A stretch of 64,000 bases of DNA from Juglans regia (GCF_001411555.2 NC_049912.1:28559514-28623513); one strand, 5' to 3'; positions 24,216-35,473 are shown, numbered from the stretch's first letter. The notes: generated by a model not told the origin, from the letters alone. Program-made: numbers and translations.

Positions 24216-25181
24216 ATGTCGAAGTTTGATCCCTACACTCACCTCAGAATCGCTCTCAACTCCGACGGTTCGATCACCCGTTGTCTCCAGCTCCCGAAGG
24301 TCAAGGCAAACCCTGTCGCAGGTCCCGATGACGTTGTGGTCTCCAAGGACGTCACCATCAACGTCGAGACTAAGACATGGGTCCGGATCGTTCTGCCAAC
24401 GAAATTGCCTTCCAAGGATCACAACACCGTCGCCCGGCTTCCGATCATCATTTACTTCCGCCATGGAGGCTGGGTCCTCTTTAGTGTCGACGACGCCTCC
24501 ATCCACCGGGAATGCTTGCGCTTTTCCAGTCGCCTCCCGTCTATCGTCGTAGCCGTGAACTACCGCCACGCGCCTGAGAATCGTCTCCCGGCACAGTACC
24601 ACGACGCCATGGACGCTATCTGCTGGGTAAAAAACCAGGCAATAAACCCCGAAGGTGAGCAGTGGCTCAGAGATTACGGAGACTTCTCGAGGTGTTATCT
24701 TTACGGTTGTGGATGTGGTGGAAACATCGTCTTCTCCGCAGCTTTAAGGTCTTTTGAGCGGGATTTGGAGCCCCTGAAGATTGCCGGGCTTATAATGAAC
24801 CAACCCCTGTTTGGTGGTGAAAAAAGAACCAAATCCGAGTTAGACCACGCCGCCGACGATATCTTGCCTCTGCCTGTGCTCGACCTAATGTGGGAACTCG
24901 TTTTGCCAAAAGGGCTCGATCGGGACCATCGGTATTGTAATCCGATGATCATGGGTCCGCACAGGAGTCAGATCTGCCGGCTGCCCAAATGTTTGGTGGT
25001 GGGATATTATACTGACCCAACGATCGACCGGCAGCAGGAGTTTGTGACGATGTTGGCGACGTCCGGGGCGAATGTAAGTGCATGGTTCGATGATGCTGGG
25101 TTCCATGCTATTCATCTTCTGGACCCTCAGCGTGCCGCCGAACTTGTAGATACGATCAAAACATTCATTATTGGATGTTAG
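24216..25181 (+). CDS. CXE8/9-type carboxylesterase-fold protein lacking the nucleophile Ser
   Basis: This is an alpha/beta-hydrolase of the plant class I carboxylesterase (CXE) family, 321 aa and intronless as is usual. The N-terminus MSKFDPYTHLRI and the body align with the CXE8/CXE9 group as I remember it; those genes sit beside URT1 in Arabidopsis (At2g45600/At2g45610). The family oxyanion loop HGGG reads HGGW (residues 83-86). The nucleophile elbow GxSxG reads GCGCG (164-168), putting Gly at the catalytic Ser position (166). The acid (Asp267 in TDPTIDRQ) and base (His297 in GFHAIH) remain. As drawn it should not hydrolyse esters by the normal mechanism. The frame is open, GC-rich and ends normally, so it does not look like a pseudogene. 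It may have a binding role, as GID1 gained after losing its His. Substrate unknown. Confidence 0.9.
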   Translation: MSKFDPYTHLRIALNSDGSITRCLQLPKVKANPVAGPDDVVVSKDVTINVETKTWVRIVLPTKLPSKDHNTVARLPIIIYFRHGGWVLFSVDDASIHRECLRFSSRLPSIVVAVNYRHAPENRLPAQYHDAMDAICWVKNQAINPEGEQWLRDYGDFSRCYLYGCGCGGNIVFSAALRSFERDLEPLKIAGLIMNQPLFGGEKRTKSELDHAADDILPLPVLDLMWELVLPKGLDRDHRYCNPMIMGPHRSQICRLPKCLVVGYYTDPTIDRQQEFVTMLATSGANVSAWFDDAGFHAIHLLDPQRAAELVDTIKTFIIGC

Positions 25182-26511
25182 TTTGTTTCTTTTAATAATG
25201 CAGTGGTGTTCGGTTTTACTACCCCAACCACAAATGAATATTGTTCTAATGTTGAGAACCTGTGTCTTAATACCCAATGGATTTCCTTCCCAACGTCGAA
25301 TAAAAAAACATAGACCAGTCATTTTATGGAATAGCTAGTTTGCTGCATGCATACTCTCCCCATAATTGATGTCAATGTCATTCATAACCATCATGCAGTT
25401 TATGCAATTTCTTTCCCCTAGCTTTCTGAGCCTGCTCATGTAATCATTTAATTTGGACATTAGTCAAGTTTCTATATGAATTTAATTAAGTTCAATGCGT
25501 CAAGATTGCTCCTTAAGGGTATTGGAAAATAATGAAAGAGATATATGCTCTGAACTCTGTCATGCCAGCTTTTGTCACCCTGAAGGTTGGTGGGGTTTGG
25601 ATAACTATTTCACGCATTCTGGTGGAAGTGAGGAAGTACCGTACGTCAATGTTTGTATAGTTTAATCAATGGAGCTGATCTAAAAGAGGACATGATGATA
25701 TATATCTGGATGATGATTACTTTCTTTTGCAACCCACAACTGTCAATTCACAGACTAATACCAGATGGGATCGAGTACCTGATGTTCACAAAGATTGTTA
25801 TTTCTTGTTTGCCTCCGGCTATATGCGAAAGTGTGGACGATTCTACTTGGACAGGTGAAAATAAGAAAGCTGGTAGTAAAAAAGAAGTCTGCAGGTGCGG
25901 TCCAATATGTCTATATAATAATGGAATTGCTCAGATCTCAGCCCCGGTGGCAAAATCTATTTCTTAAATGTGATCTTCGTGCACTAAGTGGGTCTATGCC
26001 TTCGACTACTATGCGAAACAGAGATGAAGTTCTAATGCAGTCTCAAAAACTACCTGTTGAAAAACACCCCACGAATGATCCGGAAAAACCCTTTCAAATG
26101 CAGATTCATAACTAGAAACTCATATATGGGCCAAATAAGATTCAGTTGAGAATTAAAATCTGTTTTTTGTTAATGTGCAACATAATTTTAGCTATTGGAT
26201 GCCAATCATAAGATCATAGTAAAACTTGCACTTTTCTCGGTGTCGTGTACCAGCCAATGACAAAACCAAACAACTGCAGCTGCCACAAAAATGACATAGT
26301 ATTTTCCATCTCTAGTTGTCATTCGAAAGGCCAGCAGGAGTACAAAGTACAAACACCATTTAAAACCATCATCAAAATATCAAATCCCTTGCCTCAAGTT
26401 CTCTTCCATGGGCTCTAAAATTTTCACCCTGAAATTCTTCTGATCAATATTAATCTCTTCATTTGCCATCATCCGAATGGCAACAGCCGGAGATGCAGGC
26501 ATCCTCCTCCA
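25182..26511. other. Intergenic downstream of CXE
   Basis: The 3' UTR is followed by unassigned DNA. Overlapping open frames on the plus strand at 25653-25967 and 25795-26115 give no recognisable protein, lack codon-like composition and were not called genes. Confidence 0.45.
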
Positions 26512-27253
26512 GTGGCAGAACTAGTAATTGTGTTGAGGGGCCAACTTTTATATAGTGGGGCATTTATGTAAAGAGTAATATTAAATACAGTCTTAGAGCA
26601 TAGTATGTATGCTTTATGCACTCTTTTTTTAAAAAAAAAATAAAATTTATCATTAAAAATTTATTTTTTTCATGTGAATCTTAATTTACCTACTTTTTTC
26701 AAATGGAGTGGGTGAAGCTTGCACATCCTAATATTTTAAACATCATTTCTCTTATGTAAATTAAAAAGAGATTGAAAAATTAAAAAAACATAACTACAAG
26801 CTATTTTTCATATAGATCATTGATCTTAAATAATTTTTTTTATATTTTTATTTTGGATTCTAAGTTAAGAAGCCCAATATTGTATAACAAAAAACTTTGA
26901 AATCCATATTAATAAGTTAATTTATTATTTCTAATCCTAAACTTAGTTTTAATTTTAGTTTTGGAGAGGCACATCCTTGAAAATAGATGATATATAAAAA
27001 TTAAACAAAAATTGGAACTATAAGAAAAAATAAAAGTGGAGAGAGACATTTTTAAGTATATTGAAATTTTAGAAAATTTTAGAGAGATCATATAGAGATT
27101 ATAATTCTTTTTTTTTTCTTTTATTTTTTTGTGGTGGGGGAGGATTGTCTATATTTGTAGAGTTATGTATAAAATTTAGGGGATATTTTATATTTTCAAA
27201 AAGTTTTTTTTTTTTGGGGATGCCCCCCAAGTATAACGTGGGTCCACCACTGA
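26512..27253 (+). mobile_element. Repeat with CAGTGGCRGAAC-type ends, copy 1
   Basis: The left end CAGTGGCAGAAC and the reverse complement of the right end (CAGTGGTGGACC) form a short TIR. The body shares long segments with 55.11-56.05 kb, for example AAGAAGCC.AATATTGTATAA near 26870 and 55770. It has no ORF. Flanking target duplication is unclear. The superfamily cannot be fixed by eye (hAT-like or MULE-like). Confidence 0.65.
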
Positions 27254-27654
27254 TCCAATTCTTAAATCTAATTGAAAATTTTCTAAAAATAAAATTCTAT
27301 TAATCTAATTCCTTATGCGAATGTTTAAATTCTAAAAGTGATTTATTGAAAAGATTATCTGTCTTCCCAATAAATAGATTTTAGAATATGAAATTTCTCT
27401 TGCTAAAGTTTTTATTGATAAACTTAATCTTGACTATATTCAACAATATTTAGATGGTATTATTAAAATTAGTTTTGATCAAACCTTAGTTCTTAACATA
27501 AGAAGAAATTCTTTCACTGGATCTAGATCTTCTTTTATTATTGGTTCTGTTTCAAAAAATCCAATACCAAGATATTAAAATCTCAAATAATTTCTAAAAA
27601 ATTTTGTTAAAACAGTCCAACCTATTAATCCTAATTTGAAATTGTCCTCCTCTC
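27254..27654 (+). other. Unrecognised coding-like fragment
   Basis: Between ~27389 and 27579 one plus-strand frame is open for about 63 codons and reads like protein (EYEISLAKVFIDKLNLDYIQ near its start). It begins after a stop and ends in TAA at about 27577-27579. A similar-looking open stretch in another frame precedes it (ending ~27390). I do not recognise the family. An old retroelement or pararetrovirus-derived polyprotein is possible but unproven. Confidence 0.3.
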
Positions 27655-28021
27655 TAGAACCACCAACCCGCCTCACACTCATCCGAGCTCCGCCGAGCTC
27701 CTTTTCCTGCTTGATGGTACCCTTTAGGTAGGGTTTGTTAATACAACCAACAAGCTTTTTACTCAGACGCTACAATTGGCTGAAATGTTTGTGTTTCCTA
27801 AGGGGCTTGTGTGCACTTTCATTAATACAACGCTGGTGAAAAAAAAAAAAAAAACCAGATCTAGCAATTTCAGCTTTTGGAAGTGCAAATACGAAACTGT
27901 TTCAATTCCCAAAACTTTGCTCACCACCGGCATTGATGGCAATGTCTTGGCTAAATCCTTGATCAAGGCCGACGTTGCCACTATTCAAACTCTTAAGGCT
28001 GGCCTTACTCCTAAACCCTGA
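27655..28021 (+). pseudogene. Germin-like protein pseudogene (3' half)
   Basis: The fragment encodes pieces of a cupin (germin-like, apoplastic) protein in family order. The metal-site box is NPPHTHPSSAELLFL (27669 onward), followed by a stop, then VGFVNTTNKLFTQTL, MFVFPKGLV, DLAISAFGSANT, and finally TGIDGNVLAKSL to the C-terminus TLKAGLTPKP. It is broken by an in-frame stop (near 27727-27729), a 15-A tract at ~27839-27853, and frame changes between FPKGLV, AISAFGSAN and TGIDGN. The 5' half is missing. No neighbour is related to germin. Confidence 0.85.
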
Positions 28022-28232
28022 AGATCTGACATGATTCTTTACTAGTAGCTAGCTATGATGATATATCATCGATGTTTATCATATTTTTTTCCACGTCTCT
28101 GAGTTAATTCTTTTTAGACTGATTAAACCATTTGTCAGCATTAACTTTTGGACCTTTGGTTCTCTCATGCATCTATCATTGAATAATTAAAATGATCATT
28201 CGCTTTTCAATATTTTATGGTATGAGTATATG

Positions 28233-28933
28233 TGTAGAGGGGAAAAAAATACACTAGCCCATAAAATTAGGGTCCAACCCACCAAACCATTATTAAAGAC
28301 AGGAAGGAAAATCAGGAAGAGATAAGAAGGGACATGAGTGAAATATGAGAGCTGTGAATGCCAGAGAGAGATAGGAAATGATCAAGAAGAGCAAGTCAAA
28401 CACGCAAATGGGATAAAGTCATATCATGACAAGGAGCATTAGAGCAGACCATAAAAGAAAGTAGGCCAAAGAAAGGAGTTTATACACGCAACAAATGCGT
28501 ACATATATAAAGTATACAGCCAGATAAAATGAGAGAGACGAATGAGCGACTTCTACTCCTGAGAGGGATCGAGCTCTCCCTTAATCATATTTTCTTCTTC
28601 AAACAACCCCTCAAGGAAGTATCGCCCTTAACAAGAAGAGCTCCAAATTTCTCTACACAGTGAGGCATGAGAATCCATGAGTGATTGTAAATAAATGTAT
28701 ATTATATTGGAGACTTATCTCTACAAATCCCGTGGACGTAGGCATATTGCCGAACCACATAAATTTTGTGTCGTCTCTTTTTACTTTTACAGTACTTATT
28801 TTCTATTCACCGTCATGGATGTAGGAGCATCCACCATACAGCCGCACCGGAAAACTGCCGGAGGCTCTAAATAATTCACATCGCTGCATCGAGGGCGTAA
28901 AGTTGCCTAGGCCCGCAAAACACGACGTCAACA
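28233..28933 (+). mobile_element. Solo LTR (701 bp) with perfect target duplication
   Basis: The segment begins TGTAGAGGGG and ends GACGTCAACA (TGT...ACA). It is flanked by a perfect 5-bp direct repeat ATATG at 28228-28232 and 28934-28938. A TATATAAAG box lies near 28503-28511, and the LTR-type motif GACGTAGGCATATTGCCGAA near 28735-28754. No internal retrotransposon sequence adjoins either side. This is the product expected from recombination between two LTRs of a full element. Copia or gypsy cannot be told from the LTR alone. Confidence 0.88.
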
Positions 28934-28938
28934 ATATG

Positions 28939-30477
28939 CATGGTACTAATTCTCTGCAAATAATCTTTAAAAGAACTTCAGTAGGTAAGCCTAGATTAAC
29001 TAATTCTAGTCGATCGGTGTCTCATAAATACAAGAAGCAAGGAATAAATCGAAACTAAGACCAACAATTAGGAGATATTGGATGATGAACACAGTAGAAC
29101 TACCTACCAGGTGTAGTTACCAAGGTAGAAGCAGAAATTACTTATCTTTCTATATATAAACTCTCTTATATTTTGAACTAACTTTCGATCATTTCTCTTC
29201 AGTTGTATAGGGAATAAGTGCAAATCCATCCAAGATGGGTAACTCAATTAATGTTGCTGAGATCCAATAAAAGTATAGTTTTCCCATTTATCAGTCCAGC
29301 GGATCAGCCACTTTGATACATGCAGTCACAAAATAATCACTTTCCAAAAGATGACCGGGACCAAAGATTTGCCCCTTCTTACTGAAATTGATGTTACTTG
29401 AGCGCAAAAAATATAAAAAATAAATAAATAAATCAGCTAGCTTTGGAAAGGTAGCAGCAACTTCTCGTGAATGGGGGCCCCGAAGTCATAAAGTGAAGTT
29501 AAGTGCTGATTCGGCCCGTTTCAACAGTAAAAATGTTTCGTTCGATTTTATTTTATCATTATAAATTTTTTAAGTTTTTATATAATATATAATAAATAAT
29601 TCAATTTTTTTAAATATTAAAATAATAATAATATTAAAAAATAATATTTTAATAATATTTAATTCAACTTTCATATAAAATTATCTCATCTCATCTCACT
29701 AACTCCTTATGAAATCGGCAAGGATGGCCTCAACATTTCAAACGGAAAATACGATTAAAAAAATGTCTCCATACCTCTTTTTAGGTTGTATTTGATTGTT
29801 GAATCAAACTCAACTCATCTTAATTAATCACAAATCAATCGTTGATGAAACTTGTTATTTTTTTAATTTTTTATAAAAAGTTAAATTTATTACAACCTAT
29901 TTCATATATTTTAACCTAAAATTTAAACTCATTTCAACCTAAAAAAAATTATATATAAGAACTCAAAAAATATTATTATTACGTATAAGCAAATATCTCA
30001 AGATACAAATGTCGTATTCTTAGGCTTTACCTAAAAAACATTGGATTCTTTAAACCCAACAACTCCTAGGCACAGGACAAGATTGTATTAGAAAGTAATA
30101 GTAGCACCCGCATGATGGGTCTCCGAAATTTTAAAATGGTAAGGAATTTGTTGGCCAAATAAGATAAGATAATTCAAATATTCTGAGTTCAGTTTTGTTG
30201 TTGAAATTATGGTTCGATTTAGATATAAAAGCCATCCAATTTATCATATCTAATTATTATAATTTTTTTAAAATTTTTGTATAAAATATAATAAATAATT
30301 TAATTTTTTTAAATAAAAAATAATATTATTATTAAGATAAAAAGAAGGCCTGAAATTCATCAAATATAAACAATTTTTTTCCTTTCTTTTAGGCATCGAG
30401 TTATGCAAAACAAGAGATGACCGACAACAGAACATGCACACTCTCTACCTTCAATGAAAATAGGCAACAAGCTGATA
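28939..30477. other. Intergenic with MITE remnants
   Basis: About 29512-29712 is a copy of the GGCCCGTTT...CTCATCTCATCTC MITE family, with AT-rich internal tracts. A second partial copy lies at ~30225-30345. No coding frame is recognised. The distal part is the kinase 3' UTR. Confidence 0.5.
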
Positions 30478-32451
30478 TCACCGGGCTTTCTTGCGTGTCT
30501 TGAAGGGTAAACTCGAAGGCGGTGAGGGTGAAAACTCAGTTGGCAGATGAGGTGGCTCAACCTCCCCTGTTAACATCCCCACAATGTCTTTCATTGTGGG
30601 TCGCTTACTAGGCGATTTCTGCAAACACAGTAGTGCAATCGTAATGCAAAGCATAGCCCCTTCCTTATCCAATGAATGTACGGACACATCAACAAGCTCC
30701 AAAAGCTTCCCATTCCGAGCAAGTTGTCGTGTCCATGATATTAGATTGGCCCTCTCGAACTCTGACATCGGCGAGGCGGTCACTTGGAGTGGCCTCCGCC
30801 CCGAAACAATAACCAAAAGCAGAACACCAAAACTGTAAACATCGCATTTCTCGGAGAGCAGCCCCCCACCACCACCGCCATATTCAGGAGCAATGTAACA
30901 CACGGTTCCTCTCATACTTGGGGTGCTACTGACACCGCCGCTCTTGGGTATCTCGGTTCCATTTCTCCATTCCTGACTATTTCTTCCCCCACTTCTAAGC
31001 TCGCCGCTCAATCCGTCCCACCACCTATCGATGCTGCCTCTACTCCTCTTGCTATTCCTCTTCTTCTTCTCTTGCTCCATCACATCCTCCTCCTCATCCC
31101 CATCCTCCTGCCACCACAATTCTCTACCGCTACTCGTTCCAGTCCCTCGTTTCTTCTTCTTCGTCTTCTTCGAGAGCTCCTCGCAAAACTCCTCCTTCCA
31201 CCACTCCCTCGGCTTCCGATTCTTCTCTTTCCTTCTCGATATCCTTTCCTCATCTGAGGCCCACCACCCCAATCTCTTTCTCTGCTTCTGCTCGATCTTT
31301 GAACCCAACCTATCGTTCTCCACCGAGCTCGGGGACGCAATCCATTCACTCTTGGTGGGCCTCTCCTTCTTAATCTCACTACCAATCCACTCCATCACGT
31401 AGTCCTTCACTCTACCAGACTCAGAGCCACCTCCATTGTCCCGCTTCCACCACCAATCCCTCTTCGAACCCCCTTTCTTTCTACTGTGACCAGCCAAATC
31501 TTTGCCGCTATCGACGCTGATTTTATCGAAGCACCCCTCAGATGCGCTCGCTTGATCGATCCCAGCTTCCGATGACACCGCCGCATACTCCGGCGACGCC
31601 TCTGAATCCAATATTCCAACCTCGCAACTCTCCGGGGACCGATCGACAGCCATCCCACCGGCTTCATCGAACCCAGTCGTCACGCTCTCAGTCTCCTCCA
31701 AGATCGACCCGTTGTCCCCTCCAGCCTCAACCACTCCGCCTTCCCTCTTATCTACAAGATCCTCAGTCTTCAACCTCGCTAAACCGAAATCCCCAATCTT
31801 GGCCTTGAAATTAGCATCCAGCAGAATATTACTGGGCTTAATATCGCCGTGGATTACCGGCGGGTGACAGGAATGGTGGAGGTAAGACAGACCAGTGGCA
31901 ATATCAAGAACAATGTCGAATCTTTTCTTCCAACCCATGAGCTCCGAGCACTTGTTGTCGAGCAGCGCGTTCTGTAAGCTACGATTGGGCATGTACTCGT
32001 AGACGAGGATGAACTTGTGGCGGCGGGGGTCAGAGGAGAAGCCGAGGAGAGAGAGGATGTAAGGGGAGTGGAGAGCGGAGGCGATGGATAGCTCGTTGTG
32101 GAACTCGAACTCGCCTTGGAGGGAGCTGGGGTAGTCCATGAGCTTTAGTGCCAAATACTGGCCCGAAGGTAGAGTGGCCTTGTAGACGGAACCAAAACCA
32201 CCATGGCCGAGGAGGTTGGAGGAGGAAAAGGAGGAAGTGGAGCGGCGGAGGAAGGAATAGGAGAAGCGGCGCTGGTGGTTGTCGGATGGAGTGGTGCGGT
32301 TGAGGGAGAGCTTGCGATATAGGAGAAGGAAAAGGAGGAGGGCGAAGAGGAGGATGAGAAAGAGAGATAGGGTGATGGGGAGGAATATAGGGAGGAGCGG
32401 AGGATGGTGACTGTGGTGGTCATGAGGTGGTGGAGATGGACGGGACGGCAT
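30478..32451 (-). CDS. Receptor-like Ser/Thr kinase, At2g45590 type
   Basis: This intronless 657-aa protein has a short His/Pro-rich head and a membrane segment at ~20-45, with no ectodomain of note. The kinase domain starts at ~80: glycine loop GHGGFG (82-87), Lys103, HGDIKPSN (201-208) and DFG (221-223). Activation resumes at GTVCYIAPEY with APE at 521-523, then DVYSFGV (537-543). HGD replaces HRD, so it is a non-RD kinase. Between DFG and APE lie nearly 300 residues instead of the usual 20-30: an acidic Ser-rich part, then Lys/Glu-rich stretches with five Trp-Trp motifs at ~333, 396, 417, 446 and 477. Catalytic Lys, Asp and DFG remain, so activity is plausible. Its location next to CXE and CYP76 matches Arabidopsis At2g45590. 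Ligand and substrates are unknown. Confidence 0.93.
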   Translation of the reverse strand: MPSRPSPPPHDHHSHHPPLLPIFLPITLSLFLILLFALLLFLLLYRKLSLNRTTPSDNHQRRFSYSFLRRSTSSFSSSNLLGHGGFGSVYKATLPSGQYLALKLMDYPSSLQGEFEFHNELSIASALHSPYILSLLGFSSDPRRHKFILVYEYMPNRSLQNALLDNKCSELMGWKKRFDIVLDIATGLSYLHHSCHPPVIHGDIKPSNILLDANFKAKIGDFGLARLKTEDLVDKREGGVVEAGGDNGSILEETESVTTGFDEAGGMAVDRSPESCEVGILDSEASPEYAAVSSEAGIDQASASEGCFDKISVDSGKDLAGHSRKKGGSKRDWWWKRDNGGGSESGRVKDYVMEWIGSEIKKERPTKSEWIASPSSVENDRLGSKIEQKQRKRLGWWASDEERISRRKEKNRKPREWWKEEFCEELSKKTKKKKRGTGTSSGRELWWQEDGDEEEDVMEQEKKKRNSKRSRGSIDRWWDGLSGELRSGGRNSQEWRNGTEIPKSGGVSSTPSMRGTVCYIAPEYGGGGGGLLSEKCDVYSFGVLLLVIVSGRRPLQVTASPMSEFERANLISWTRQLARNGKLLELVDVSVHSLDKEGAMLCITIALLCLQKSPSKRPTMKDIVGMLTGEVEPPHLPTEFSPSPPSSLPFKTRKKAR

Positions 32452-33494
32452 GATTTTTGTAAATACAATGGAAGGGCTATTTCATCTTTAAAGTATTGTT
32501 ATCTGTTAACAGCATATACGGGGGAAAGAGAGAGAGAGAGAGAATAGAGTCCCCGACTGGTTGAGGAGGAAAGTGGTCGAGGAGACGCAGCAATTTAATA
32601 TTTTAAATAATCTTATTAATAAATAAATAGAAAAAATAAAGGTGAAAACTAACCTTCTTGCTATTATTTTTATATTTTAATGAAAATAAAAAGTGAAAGA
32701 AATAAAAACCCTGGCCTGTTTTGATTGGCACATAAAACACTAGGGATGACTTTTTAGAGAAGACTGGTCCATTGCCTAATAATCTACGAGTGCCATTTGA
32801 CGATAAAATATCTTTGGAAATGTCAAGTCTTGTCAACTAAACCCTTTTTGATTGGTTATTTTTTTTTTTTTAGAGCGATTGGTTATTAAACTTAGGAAAA
32901 CGTGAAGGAAATTAAACACTTTGAATTGGTATGACAAAAGTTTAGGTCGTTTATCTTTATATTTAGATTTTTTTTTTTTTTTTTTTTAAGGATAATGCAA
33001 TTCTTCTTCTCATTCATTTCGAAATAAATATAAATAAAAATTATTATTAAAAATATCTATTTTATACTTATAATATAGTATCATTTATATTACACATCTC
33101 TTTAAATAAATATTGAAAATAATCAATTAGAAATAATTACACAATAAATATAAAATATATATTAATATAATAATTTCTCTTTAACATTACTCTTCATTTT
33201 ATTTTCTCTTTTTATTTGACGTGGCTGCGACACGTTTTACAGTTTTTAATTTTTTTAATTTCACGTCGCTTCTCAACCTATCAACTTGGTCTTTTTTTTA
33301 TTTAAATATTTTATTTAATAATAAGATGAATTGAGACGATGCTAATCTAAACCCGCTTTTATATAGATACCTAATCCATTAGGATATACTTGAATGAATT
33401 TAACTTTTATCCAAAACATCTGATTTTAATGCTTTGACTTTGGGTACAGCTAACATTTTAAAATTTAAAGAATAAAAGAGAGAACGTTACTTAA
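32452..33494 (-). promoter_or_regulatory. Upstream region of the kinase gene
   Basis: A (GA)n tract lies at ~32527-32544 in the probable leader. Homopolymer T runs lie at ~32860-32870 and ~32970-32987. Otherwise the DNA is AT-rich and carries no gene. Confidence 0.4.
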
Positions 33495-34048
33495 GAGCAT
33501 TCTCACTGGTTTAGCTAAATGAGAAAATTATCTAAAATTTAGATAATTTGTATAAAAAAACTCTACATTAGATTGTCTATCTTCAAAATAATTTACATTT
33601 TTGCTACAGTCATTGGCCAAATATAGAGAATCATAATTGGTTCTCCAAATATTAAAATACTAATTTCTCACTCCAAGCAAACAAATTAAATTAATTAGAA
33701 TATAATTAACATTTAACATTTAGAATATAATTATTATTAACATTTGATAATACTTTTTTAATATTAATTTAATTAGAATATAATTATTATTAATATTTAA
33801 TAATAATTTTTTTAATATTAATTTAACTAGAATATAATTATTATTAACATTTAATTGGTAGAATTATAAAATGTGATAAAAATAAATTTAATTAATTAAT
33901 TATTAAAATAATAATATTTTAGTATTATATAGAATGTGAATAACTAATCTAATGTGGGGATTGAATTTAAATAAAATAGATAAATATAAAAAAATATAAT
34001 ATTAACTAAATTTTAAAGATGTATTTATCCAAACCAATAAAAATGATC
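33495..34048 (+). mobile_element. TIR element 3 (Tourist/PIF-like)
   Basis: GAGCATTCTCACTGGTTTAG at the left pairs with the inverted right end GATCATTTTTATTGGTTTGG. TAA flanks both sides (33492-33494 and 34049-34051). The AT-rich 554-bp body contains duplicated TTAATATTAATTTAA-type tracts and no ORF. It is related to the 22.4 kb elements. Confidence 0.78.
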
Positions 34049-34051
34049 TAA

Positions 34052-35473
34052 TAGCAGCTTTCTGAATGATAACAAAAAAAAATAAAAAATAGCAGCTTTC
34101 TGAGAGGAAGAGGTCAAACAATAAAACAGAGAGAGAAACTGAGATCGCGTGAGTCCCACTCGTACCCAGCTTTTTCACTCACTCAACAAAAGAAGTCGAA
34201 CCCACGCTTGCCGGGGGTTGACTTCTGAGGCTGATGTTTCCGAGGCCTGCTTCGTCGTTTTCTCCGAACACTATTATATATTTTCCACGTATTCATCGTT
34301 CCACACATATGATTTTTTATTTTTATTAAATTAAAATAATTTTTTACACATTATCTATATATCAAATATTTAATAATATAAAAATAATAAATAAAATTTT
34401 TCATAATATATATATATATATAAATGCTATGAAGAATTCTCGCATTAATGGCTGTAATTATTTTTATAGGCCATTAATTATAGTAATTATTTTGTAACGG
34501 GCGATGATATCTATATAATATATTTCATAACATATGTTTTAAAGTGAGATTATTTTTTATAAAATGATGTTATTTTTATAAAATTTTTTATTTATTTTTT
34601 ATTTAAAAACATAATTGTGTAATGTATTATAAAAATTAATATGTTAATCTTTTTCTTCTGCAATTACCTTATGTATGTGCACACCCACAGAACCTTTACG
34701 TGAAAAAAAAATTTACACTAGAAGTACGCTGGTCAAACTAGCACTATCCTGTACATACGTGTGTGTATATATATATGAAAATTTTTAGATATAAGCCTCA
34801 CACTCTGTATACTATTTAAAAATATATAATTTTATATTTTTATATTCATATTTCATATTGAATTGAAGTATAAAATATAAGGATAAAAAAATAAAATCAT
34901 ATATTTTTAAGTAGTGTGTAAGGGTGTAAAGTTTTTATGTAGCATAACTCTATATATATATATATATATATATCTATATATACACATACTAGCAATGAAG
35001 CAACATGCTAATTCTTTTTAGAAATTAGTAACGTCTACAAAAGATAAAAATAATATGATTTTTTACTCAAAACCGATTAATGAGTAGTTTAATATATTGA
35101 AGCAGAAAAACAACCCGGGTAGGCCGTGAAAGCTAAATATAACTTAAATACGCATGACATATAGGATTAATTCAATTTTCACTAAAAAAATAACATATAC
35201 CTGCTTTGAAGTAAGGACATCAATTATATCTAGAGTCGTGATATAATATTATTGGTGAAGATAATATATATATATGGAATTTTAGGACTGCCATCATTTT
35301 AAGTAATATATACGTGCTTAAAATACCTTTGCTACATTTGATCAATTTACGCCAAAAGATAAATAAACCCTTACTTAAACTGACACAAAAAACATAATAC
35401 AAGGGTAAAAACGACATAACACACCAAACATCAACTACTCACACGGATGAATAAAAACACAGATTACCCATTG
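34052..35473. other. Intergenic, no gene seen
   Basis: AT-rich DNA with (TA)n at ~34950-34972. The open frame at 34149-34334 (+) has no recognisable similarity. Confidence 0.45.

Noticed and set aside
25653..26115. Overlapping ORFs downstream of the carboxylesterase
   Set aside because: Two overlapping frames of similar quality with no domain; typical chance ORFs.
30584..31808. Plus-strand ORFs opposite the kinase, up to 157 codons
   Set aside because: Antisense shadows of the low-complexity kinase insert; no domain.
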